The position numbers were made by a program, and so were the translations under genes. Shown one piece after another: positions 42,711-49,746 of a stretch of 64,000 bases of DNA (positions within the stretch are counted from its first letter, which is position 1; each line of letters opens with the position of its first letter). The stretch comes from Anaerolineae bacterium (GTDB lineage: Bacteria; Chloroflexota; Anaerolineae; Anaerolineales; UBA4823), in assembly GCA_003327455.1 (NCBI GenBank), contig QOQU01000001.1, positions 322,337-386,336 on the forward strand, written 5' to 3'. Under the pieces are notes generated by a model. The model worked only from the letters and a program-made list of their open reading frames with translations, had not been told where the DNA came from and ran no database searches.

Positions 42711-43091
42711 ATGGAATCGCTAAGCAAAACACGGGCGCAAATGATGGTAGAGAGGTTACGCGACCTCCAGGCTTCCTCACCCGATATTGAAGCCTCTGCC
42801 GTGGTCAGTGTGGACGGTTTGATTATCGCTTCAGCGTTACCCCAAGGGGTTGAGGAAGATCGCGTTTCGGCAATGTCGGCTGCCATGCTCTCGTTGGGAG
42901 AGCGGATCGCTATGGAACTCGGGCGTGGTCAACTCGATCAGGTGTACATTAAAGGGGAACAAGGCTATGTGATCCTGATGTCGGTGGGGGAAGAAGCAGT
43001 GCTCACCGCTCTGGCGCGCGAACAGGCAAAATTGGGGTTGATTTTCCTCGACATGCGCCGCGCCGCAGCAGATCTAACCAGGTTGATCTAA
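42711..43091 (+). CDS. Roadblock/LC7 domain protein
   Basis: 126 residues, one Roadblock/LC7 domain: QMMVERLRDLQASSPDIEASAVVSVDGLIIASALP, then SAAMLSLGERIAMELGRG, QVYIKGEQGYVILMSVGEEAVLTALA (key blocks only). These small proteins often pair with GTPases such as MglA or with other regulators as dimeric scaffolds. Here the partner encoded ten bases downstream is a V4R protein and no GTPase gene is adjacent. Confidence 0.9.
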   Translation: MESLSKTRAQMMVERLRDLQASSPDIEASAVVSVDGLIIASALPQGVEEDRVSAMSAAMLSLGERIAMELGRGQLDQVYIKGEQGYVILMSVGEEAVLTALAREQAKLGLIFLDMRRAAADLTRLI

Positions 43092-43101
43092 GGAAAAGGC
43101 A

Positions 43102-43737
43102 ATGGAACCGATACCCAAAAGCGGCTACTATTACGCCAATAAATTTGCCCTCATCACCTTAAAAGCCCTGGAAGAAGTCATGGGCAAAAACGGCGTCAAT
43201 GCAATTTTGAATCTGGCGCACCTTCCCCAACTGATCGACCAGTATCCTCCCGATAATCTGGAACGCCAGTTCGATTTTGCCGATTTTTCCGCCATCAATT
43301 GGGCATTGGAGGAAATGTACGGACCACGCGGCGGGCGGGGGCTGGCGCTGCGGGCTGGAAGGGCAACCTTCGCAGACGCTCTACGCAACTTCGGCGCTCT
43401 GGCAGGAGTTGGCGATCTGGCTTTCAAGGTATTGCCTCTGGAGATCAAGCTACGCATTGGCCTGCCGGCAATGGCGAAAATCTTCACCCAACTGACCGAT
43501 CAACACAGCACCGTGCAGGAATATGAGGATGAATTTGTTTATACCATCCATCGTTGCCCGGTCTGTTGGGGGCGTTCCGGAGAGGACAAACCGGTTTGTT
43601 TTATTGCGGTTGGCTTGTTGCAAGGCAGCCTGAAATGGGTCTCCGGGGGGTTAGAATTTCGCGTAACCGAGACCAAATGCATTGCCAAGGGCGACCCCAC
43701 CTGTGATTTTGTCATCCCCAAAAAGCCGCTTGGCTGA
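43102..43737 (+). CDS. V4R (4-vinyl reductase-like) domain protein
   Basis: 211 residues. The C-terminal part (CPVCWGRSGEDKPVCFIAVGLL, then GLEFRVTETKCIAKGDPTCDFVIPK) is the V4R domain, with Cys at CxxC, ETKCIAKGDPTC. V4R domains bind small hydrophobic molecules or metals and occur in regulators and BchJ. The N-terminal part (NKFALITLKALEEVMGKNGVNAILNLA) is typical of V4R proteins related to haem-NO-binding folds. It is co-transcribed with the Roadblock gene, so the two probably form a sensor pair. Confidence 0.87.
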   Translation: MEPIPKSGYYYANKFALITLKALEEVMGKNGVNAILNLAHLPQLIDQYPPDNLERQFDFADFSAINWALEEMYGPRGGRGLALRAGRATFADALRNFGALAGVGDLAFKVLPLEIKLRIGLPAMAKIFTQLTDQHSTVQEYEDEFVYTIHRCPVCWGRSGEDKPVCFIAVGLLQGSLKWVSGGLEFRVTETKCIAKGDPTCDFVIPKKPLG

Positions 43738-43800
43738 GGACTGCTGCCCATTCCCCCACGCAGCATGCCCGGCTGCTTTCCTCATTCTTTGGGGGCAGAC

Positions 43801-44526
43801 ATGAATTATGCGGTTGTCATCCCTACCTACAATGAAGCGCACAACTTACCCCCTCTGGTCGAAGCGATCCGTAAGCTGCCTCACGATTTTCATCTATTTA
43901 TCGTGGATGACAACAGTCCCGATGGCAGTGGCAAGCTGGCAGAAGAGCTGGCGAAAAACCATCCTCAGCGGATGACGGTTCTACACCGTCCGGCAAAGCT
44001 TGGCCTGGGCAGTGCCTATCGGTTGGGATTCGCCCAGGCACTGCAGCATGGCGCCCACGCGATTGCCCAAATGGACGCCGATTTTTCTCACCCTCCCGAA
44101 AAATTGAGTGAACTTGCCGATGCCTTGCAAAACTGCGACGTAGCGATGGGTTCGCGCTATGTGCCCGGCGGGGCTGTCGATCGGCATTGGCCGCTGTGGC
44201 GCAAAGGGCTTTCGGCGTTTGGCAACTGGTATGCCCGCACCATTCTGGGCATACCTGTGCGCGATGTCACCGGTGGATTTCGCATGTGGCGCCGCGAAAC
44301 CCTCCAGGCAATGCCCTTCCAACAGGGAAACTCACAGGGCTATATCTTTCAGGTGGAGATGGCTTTTTTAGCCTATCGCCTGGGCTTTGCCATTCAGGAA
44401 ATCCCTTTTTATTTTGCCGATCGACATCAGGGCCAATCCAAAATGTCGCTACGCATTCAACTCGAAGCCGCCTATAAAGTGTGGCTGATCCGTTTTGCCT
44501 ACGCTTCCCTGCGTCCCATAAAGTAA
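43801..44526 (+). CDS. Polyprenol-phosphate mannose synthase-like glycosyltransferase
   Basis: 241 residues from the ATG at 43801. A family 2 glycosyltransferase of the DPM1 type: VVIPTYNEAHNLPPLVEAI, then FIVDDNSPDGSGKLAEEL, QMDADFSHPPEKLSEL (DxD-like), SRYVPGG and RDVTGGFRMWRRETL. DPM1-type enzymes load mannose (or glucose) on a polyprenol phosphate for cell-wall glycosylation. Only the soluble catalytic domain is present. Its 3' end overlaps that of ksgA on the other strand by 28 bases. Confidence 0.92.
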   Translation: MNYAVVIPTYNEAHNLPPLVEAIRKLPHDFHLFIVDDNSPDGSGKLAEELAKNHPQRMTVLHRPAKLGLGSAYRLGFAQALQHGAHAIAQMDADFSHPPEKLSELADALQNCDVAMGSRYVPGGAVDRHWPLWRKGLSAFGNWYARTILGIPVRDVTGGFRMWRRETLQAMPFQQGNSQGYIFQVEMAFLAYRLGFAIQEIPFYFADRHQGQSKMSLRIQLEAAYKVWLIRFAYASLRPIK

Positions 44527-45362
44527 GTCCTGTAACTCTCAACCAGGCGGCCCCATTCTTCCAGAGAGAGCGTTTCGGCGCGGCGACCTGGCTCGATTTG
44601 AGCTGCTTCCAACACCTGCAAGGCTTGAGAAACCGGAATGCCTAATCCGCCGGCCAGCGCATTGCGCAAGGTCTTGCGCTTCTGGCTGAAGCCGGCTCTG
44701 GCTAAGCGGAAAAACAACTCTGTATCGGCAAGGCGCGGCCGTTCAGCAACGGCAAGGCGGATAACTGCTGAATCGACTTTCGGTTGCGGATAGAAAGCTC
44801 TGGCAGGAATGCGCGCTGCAATCGAGGGCGTGCCGTACAGGTGAATGCTCAAGGCGAGCAAACTCATTTCGCCCGGCAAGGCGCAGATGCGCTGAGCGAC
44901 CTCCAGTTGAAGGGTCAGGATCATCTGGCGCGGCCGTTGTTTCCCCTCCAAAAGATGACGGAGGATCGCTGCAGTAATGTAATAGGGGATATTCGCCACC
45001 ACACTGAAGGAGGTTCTCTCTTCAGCGAAAAGATCAGCCGGCTCCAGGTGCAGGATATCCCCATGGATCAGGCGTACATTGGGGTAGGGAGACAAGACCT
45101 CCTGGAGAGGAGGAATCAAGTCGGCATCCAGTTCAACCGTAACCACCTGGTGGGCTACCTGCGCCAGGAGAACGGTCAGGCTGCCCAGTCCTGCGCCGAT
45201 TTCCAGTACATTCTCATCCTGCGAAAGATCGGCGGTCTGGATTACCTTTTGTAAACTGGCGCCATCGACTAAAAAATTTTGTCCCAAATGTTTCTTGGGG
45301 CGCAAACCATAGCGGCGCAACAGGTGAGGAACGGAGGGGGCAGAGGGCGAAGGGGCGTTCAT
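44499..45362 (-). CDS. ksgA: 16S rRNA dimethyladenosine transferase (KsgA/RsmA)
   Basis: 287 residues from the ATG at 45362, which overlaps the stop of the LCP gene (ATGA). It dimethylates two adjacent adenosines near the 3' end of 16S rRNA. Signatures: LRPKKHLGQNFLVD at the N-terminus, NVLEIGAGLGSLTVLLA (SAM motif I), VVTVELDADLIP, SVVANIPYYITAAILRHLL (catalytic NIPY), and the C-terminal FYPQPKVDSAVIRL with AGFSQKRKTLRNAL. All typical blocks are intact. Confidence 0.96.
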   Translation of the reverse strand: MNAPSPSAPSVPHLLRRYGLRPKKHLGQNFLVDGASLQKVIQTADLSQDENVLEIGAGLGSLTVLLAQVAHQVVTVELDADLIPPLQEVLSPYPNVRLIHGDILHLEPADLFAEERTSFSVVANIPYYITAAILRHLLEGKQRPRQMILTLQLEVAQRICALPGEMSLLALSIHLYGTPSIAARIPARAFYPQPKVDSAVIRLAVAERPRLADTELFFRLARAGFSQKRKTLRNALAGGLGIPVSQALQVLEAAQIEPGRRAETLSLEEWGRLVESYRTYFMGRREA

Positions 45363-46474
45363 GGACAGGCGGGTTCTTCGGGCTGATCTGGCCATGTGCC
45401 GGCCATAAACTTCTCCACGTAGGCTCGCAAAGCCTGGTTGTCAGCCTGGATGGCAAAAGTGGTTTTCTTGTAATAGGGATTATAAACCCGTCCGGGCGGT
45501 AGCAGTTCGGCTGGAAAACTGGCGAAGAGAATGTTCTCACGCTTTAAGTGAGGCAATAAACAGGCAAGTTGGGTAAGTTGTTGCGGGCTGAGATCGGTTT
45601 GCACTGAGCCTTGAAAGGCAGATATGATCTGTGGAATGCGGGTATACACGCCGGGTTCTTTTAACTTTGCCCGCAAAGCGCACAGCACCATTGTTTGATG
45701 GTCCTGGCGAGCGAAATCGCTGTATTTTTTGCGGATGCGAGCAAACCGCAGGGCTTCCTCGCCGTTGAAATGGTGTTGCCCGGCGGGGAAGTAACCCAAA
45801 TCGATGGTCATCGGGTCTTCGGAAGTCCCATCGACTGCTTCGGGTAAATAGAGATCGATGCCTCCGACAGCATCCACCAGCTTGACGAAGGTGTTCATAT
45901 TGATTGCTCCATAGTGGTCAACCCGCACGCCAAAATTGAGTTGTAGCGTGCGCGCCAGCAAACCCGGTCCTTCCCCTTCCCCCTGGTAATAACCCATGCC
46001 TTTCCCGCCATAAAAATAAGCCTGGTTGAGTTTGCCCTGGGTAATATTATATTTGGTGGCGATATCGGGAATTTCCACCCAGAGATCGCGGGGAAATGTC
46101 AGGGCGGTCACTTTGGGAGTGATGAAATCAATGCGGACAACGCGGATGGCATCTGCCAGGCCATAATCGTAGGATTGACCGCTATCGGCGCCAATCGCCA
46201 GGATATACATCAGAGGTGGTCCACCGCACAGCGGCGCCGGCGTAGCTGTAGCGGTTGGAGTTGGCACAGAGGTTGCCTGCCCCGGGTCCGCCGCGCTCGC
46301 CATAGAAGCCGGGGTCTCGGTAGGGGGAAGAACTGCTGGGGTAGAAGTGGAGGTTGGTAAACCCAAACTCGGGCCTAACGGCGCCTGCCATTTGCGCCAG
46401 AAGAGCGGGTATCCAAAGCCCAAAGCGAGGAGTAAAAGCCCGATGAGCAGAAGCAATGGAATTTTCTTGTTCAA
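45359..46474 (-). CDS. LytR-CpsA-Psr (LCP) family cell-wall glycopolymer transferase
   Basis: 371 residues. An N-terminal transmembrane helix (PLLLLIGLLLLALGFGYPLF) is followed by a Thr/Pro linker and the LCP domain. It has MYILAIGADSGQSYDYGLADAIRVVRIDF, then VTALTFPRDLWVEIPD, KLNQAYFYGGKGMG and MNTFVKLVDAVGGIDLYLPEAVDG, with ALRFARIRKKYSDFARQDHQ further on (key Arg residues). LCP proteins transfer polyprenol-linked glycopolymers to peptidoglycan or other acceptors. It is co-translated with ksgA and lies among other envelope genes. Confidence 0.93.
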   Translation of the reverse strand: MNKKIPLLLLIGLLLLALGFGYPLFWRKWQAPLGPSLGLPTSTSTPAVLPPTETPASMASAADPGQATSVPTPTATATPAPLCGGPPLMYILAIGADSGQSYDYGLADAIRVVRIDFITPKVTALTFPRDLWVEIPDIATKYNITQGKLNQAYFYGGKGMGYYQGEGEGPGLLARTLQLNFGVRVDHYGAINMNTFVKLVDAVGGIDLYLPEAVDGTSEDPMTIDLGYFPAGQHHFNGEEALRFARIRKKYSDFARQDHQTMVLCALRAKLKEPGVYTRIPQIISAFQGSVQTDLSPQQLTQLACLLPHLKRENILFASFPAELLPPGRVYNPYYKKTTFAIQADNQALRAYVEKFMAGTWPDQPEEPACP

Positions 46475-46511
46475 GGCTTTCCTTTCGTTATCAAGAATTG
46501 AGCGCTATGAG

Positions 46512-46517
46512 TATAAT
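46512..46517 (+). promoter_or_regulatory. -10 box of the sugar-transferase gene
   Basis: TATAAT at 46512-46517, 28 bases before the ATG. TTATCA at 46488-46493 (18-base spacer) matches four of six -35 bases. The leader would be very short (about 20 bases). Confidence 0.5.
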
Positions 46518-46545
46518 ACTTAATATCCTTAACAGGCATTAAAGT

Positions 46546-47727
46546 ATGTCGCAAAGTAAGCCGCTCCCCCCTGCCTCATCCTCCTCAACTCGTTGGAATG
46601 CCGTTTGGCTGGCGCCTTTTTATGCCGGGCTAAGCTTGCTGTGCGTTTTTCTGTTGGGGAAGATAATAACCTACCAGGCCATCTATCCTTCCACTTCAAG
46701 TTTTCACCCGCCGAAGTCGTTGCCTGGCAGCAGCCTGCCATTCATCCTGGAATTTTTCCTGGTGGGTATCCTGGCTCTCAGCCTTCAGCAGAGCTTCCGA
46801 AGCGCGCATATCTCAACCAAAAACAGCTTGCGGGCAGGCTTTTGGGGGGCCTGGCTGGCATCTTTTCTTACTGCCATCCACCTCTGGAAAGTATCGCCTG
46901 CTCTGGCTCTGGGCGGGTTCTTGATCGGCTTCCTGGGGGCTTTTGGCGGTTCTTTGCTGGCCACTGCTCGAATCACGCCGCTGTGGGAGGAAAACCTGCC
47001 TCCCTCAGCAGAGGCGCGCCAGCGGGTTTTGGAGCAACATCGTCTCTACCTGGGCGTGGAGGCCGCCATCCCAGCCTGGAAACGGCTTCTGGATGTCAGC
47101 CTTTGTCTGATGAGCTTTCCGCTTACCTTTCCCCTGATCCTGTTGATTGCCGCTGGCATCTGGCTGGAAGACCCTGGGGCAATTTTTTTCGTTAAGAACT
47201 CGGTTGGCAAGTGGGGGAAAAACTTTCGTCAGTTGAAGTTTCGCACCATGGTACAGGGCGCCGAAGAGGGCAAGGGCCCCACGCTGGCGCGCGAGAATGA
47301 CCCCCGCGCTCTGCGGTTTGGGCGCCTGCTGCGTAAAACTGCGCTGGATGAACTGCCTCAATTATGGAATATCCTGCGCGGCGAGATGAGCTTTGTAGGT
47401 CCCCGACCGCAACGCACAGCCCTGGTTGATACTTATCTCCAAAATCTGCCTCAATACGCCGAGCGCCATCGTTTGCCGCCCGGCTTATCCGGTTTAGCCC
47501 AGGTGGCCGGCAGTTATTACCTCACCCCCATCCAAAAATTGCGCTTTGACCGCCTGTATATCCGCCATGCCAGTTTAGGCTATGACCTGCGTCTGCTGGC
47601 AGCTGCCTTTGCCCTCACCTTTTACTATCGCTGGAAGCCGGGTTGGGATGGACACCTGCCGCGGCGCTGGTTGCATTCTGCCAGGCAAGCTGCAGACGCC
47701 GCCAGGCTGTCCAGAGGACCACATTGA
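46546..47727 (+). CDS. Undecaprenyl-phosphate sugar phosphotransferase
   Basis: 393 residues. About four N-terminal hydrophobic segments are followed by a bacterial sugar transferase domain: WKRLLDVSLCLMSFPLTFPL, then GKNFRQLKFRTMVQGAEE, GRLLRKTALDELPQLWNILRGEMSFVGPRP and RHRLPPGLSGLAQVAG. Enzymes of the WcaJ/PglC type start glycan synthesis by adding a sugar-phosphate to undecaprenyl phosphate. The gene converges with the flippase gene and overlaps it by 113 bases at the 3' ends. Confidence 0.93.
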   Translation: MSQSKPLPPASSSSTRWNAVWLAPFYAGLSLLCVFLLGKIITYQAIYPSTSSFHPPKSLPGSSLPFILEFFLVGILALSLQQSFRSAHISTKNSLRAGFWGAWLASFLTAIHLWKVSPALALGGFLIGFLGAFGGSLLATARITPLWEENLPPSAEARQRVLEQHRLYLGVEAAIPAWKRLLDVSLCLMSFPLTFPLILLIAAGIWLEDPGAIFFVKNSVGKWGKNFRQLKFRTMVQGAEEGKGPTLARENDPRALRFGRLLRKTALDELPQLWNILRGEMSFVGPRPQRTALVDTYLQNLPQYAERHRLPPGLSGLAQVAGSYYLTPIQKLRFDRLYIRHASLGYDLRLLAAAFALTFYYRWKPGWDGHLPRRWLHSARQAADAARLSRGPH

Positions 47728-48961
47728 CTACGAAAGCATTCAAGATTTGCCCCGCCAGTGTGCCATAAACTCCCCACAGGCGGATAGCCAGTATGCCGAG
47801 ACTGAACATCAGGGCAATGGCAACCAGATTGGCGATGAAAATCGGTTTAGATTGTCGGCTTGCCTTGAGCACGGTCTGCAGCGGCCAGTAGGCAAACCAT
47901 AGGGCATAGAAAATTGCCATCAAAACAACCCCCTGGCTATAGGGTGTATAGGTCTCACCATAAAGAAAGCCCAGGATTTGGCGCGGAAACAGCAAGGCAA
48001 TCCCCAGCAAAGCCAATACCGGCAAACCGTTGAAAAAGTAGCTCAGGCGCAGGACGCGCTGCAGGGCAGGCGACCCTTGCCTGCGAAAACCTTCGGCCGC
48101 GCGAGGGGTGAGAAAGGTGTCGGTGGCACGCAAAAGGGCGTGAATCGGCGCAACCAGGTTCTGGATGGCGCGATATGCCCCTGCTGCAGCAAAACTGACC
48201 AGCCCGGCTGTCAGCACCGGGTAGAATTCGACCGAGATCCAGTTTGCTAAAGTGCTGCCCATCATCCATCGTCCGAACTCCCAATTGCGCCACCAGGTCT
48301 GCCGCGGGGTTAAGCCATGCCAGCGCCAAACGCGGCGATTTGCCCATAAGCCGGCCAATAACGCTATGACTGCCCCCCAACCGATGGCCTCCAAACCCCG
48401 TACCCCATTTAAAGTGCCAGTTCTACTCCACCACCACAACAGTCCGAAACGCATCAAACTACCCAACAGGGTATTGAGCAGGGCAGCAAAGACCCGGCGC
48501 CGCGTGTATAGCAGACGACGAACAAATTCCTGCAGTTGCCAGAAAGAGAGCACAAACCACAAATGGAACAGCGCCGGTCCGGCAACATCGTTGCCGGTTT
48601 GAATCAAGAGCCAGCCACCTGTAGCGCTGACCAGAGCTGTCAGGCTTGCCAGGGCAAGTTGGAGGATGGCTGTGCTGGAGGTATATCTGGAAAATTCATC
48701 TTCCTCCAGGCCGGCTCCATAGACGCTCAAAGGTTGGATAACCAGGCCCTCCATGGTATTGCGGACAAACGTCAGAGCAGAAAAACCAACCGCATAAACA
48801 CCCAAATCGGTCGGGGTTGCAAAGCGCGCCACCATCACCGTCGCCAGAAAGTTGGTCAGGCTGATCAGAGCCTGATCGGCTGCCGCGAAATACCCCTGTC
48901 GCGCAGTGTCACCGAAAAGCAAATGCCGCGCTCTGTGTTGCCAGCTTTGTTCACCAGCCAT
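47615..48961 (-). CDS. Polysaccharide flippase-like membrane protein (MOP superfamily)
   Basis: 448 residues from the ATG at 48961; a GTG at 49057 would add 32 residues. About 12 transmembrane helices. The N-terminus (ADQALISLTNFLATVMVARFATPTDLGVYAVGFSALTF) is typical of Wzx/O-antigen flippases. Such proteins move lipid-linked oligosaccharides across the membrane. With the sugar transferase, LCP and mannose synthase-like genes it suggests an envelope glycan locus. Its last ~38 codons overlap the 3' end of the convergent sugar transferase gene. The tail is polar and could be dispensable. Confidence 0.85.
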   Translation of the reverse strand: MAGEQSWQHRARHLLFGDTARQGYFAAADQALISLTNFLATVMVARFATPTDLGVYAVGFSALTFVRNTMEGLVIQPLSVYGAGLEEDEFSRYTSSTAILQLALASLTALVSATGGWLLIQTGNDVAGPALFHLWFVLSFWQLQEFVRRLLYTRRRVFAALLNTLLGSLMRFGLLWWWSRTGTLNGVRGLEAIGWGAVIALLAGLWANRRVWRWHGLTPRQTWWRNWEFGRWMMGSTLANWISVEFYPVLTAGLVSFAAAGAYRAIQNLVAPIHALLRATDTFLTPRAAEGFRRQGSPALQRVLRLSYFFNGLPVLALLGIALLFPRQILGFLYGETYTPYSQGVVLMAIFYALWFAYWPLQTVLKASRQSKPIFIANLVAIALMFSLGILAIRLWGVYGTLAGQILNAFVVNVVLWTAWRRLQLAWQNATSAAAGVHPNPASSDSKR

Positions 48962-49122
48962 TTTCGTCAAGTGTGCTGAGAAAGGATGCGCCTCTTCTGG
49001 GAGAGAGGGGATAACTCGGGGGTAGAGTATATCACCGATTGGGTTTCCAGGCTTCACTTCCTGGGTTGGGATTGTTGAACGCTGGGGCAGACGGAGAGAA
49101 AAAATCCGCCGCGTTCATCCGC

Positions 49123-49746
49123 TCAGTCAAACACCGTTGGTATGGATGGGTCACAATGCGCCCGGAAAGCGTCGGCGATATGGCGCGGCAGGGTGCGCTC
49201 GCCGGAGAGAATGCCTGGAATCTCGTCTTGATCGAAGAACGCCACTTCGCTGGTTTCGTGGCTCGGCTTAGGTTGACCTTCGAGAATGTCGCACAGAAAC
49301 ACGATTTTATAAGCATGAAACAGCTCTAAAGGGCCAACCCGATTGGCGTCATAGACGCCGATCACCTTGCGAGCTTTGACGCGAAAACCTGCCTCTTCGA
49401 AAGCCTCGCGTTCGGCAGCTTCGGAGGGAACATCGCCCACATCTGCCCATCCACCTGGCATTGTCCAGCCGCCATCCAGGCGTTCGCGCACCAAAAGCAA
49501 ACGATGATCTTGAAAGACCGCCGCGCGTACATCGACGCGCGGCGTGGCATAGCCAATGGGTTCCCGAAACAGGCGATAGACCTGGTTGTAGTCTAATCTT
49601 GCCGCCTCACTGGCGATTTCGGCTGCAATCTGAAGGAGGCGCTCATAGCGGTAGCGGTTATATTCGTCGGTCGAGTAATGCAGACCGGTCTGGGCAAGGG
49701 CTTGAATCTCGCGTGCCCATTCCAGCCAGCGTGGGATTTCAGGCAT
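49123..49746 (-). CDS. NUDIX hydrolase with N-terminal helical extension
   Basis: 207 residues. Residues ~70-200 are a NUDIX domain with the box GGWADVGDVPSEAAEREAFEEAGF (matches Gx5Ex7REUxEExGU). The N-terminal ~65 residues (PRWLEWAREIQALAQTGLHYSTDEYNRYRYERLLQIAAEIAS; key part WAREIQALAQTGL) form the helical 'NUDIX N-terminal' module seen in ADP-ribose pyrophosphatase relatives. The ATG overlaps the stop of the molybdenum hydroxylase gene by eight bases, so it belongs to that operon. The nucleotide substrate is unknown. Confidence 0.92.
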   Translation of the reverse strand: MPEIPRWLEWAREIQALAQTGLHYSTDEYNRYRYERLLQIAAEIASEAARLDYNQVYRLFREPIGYATPRVDVRAAVFQDHRLLLVRERLDGGWTMPGGWADVGDVPSEAAEREAFEEAGFRVKARKVIGVYDANRVGPLELFHAYKIVFLCDILEGQPKPSHETSEVAFFDQDEIPGILSGERTLPRHIADAFRAHCDPSIPTVFD

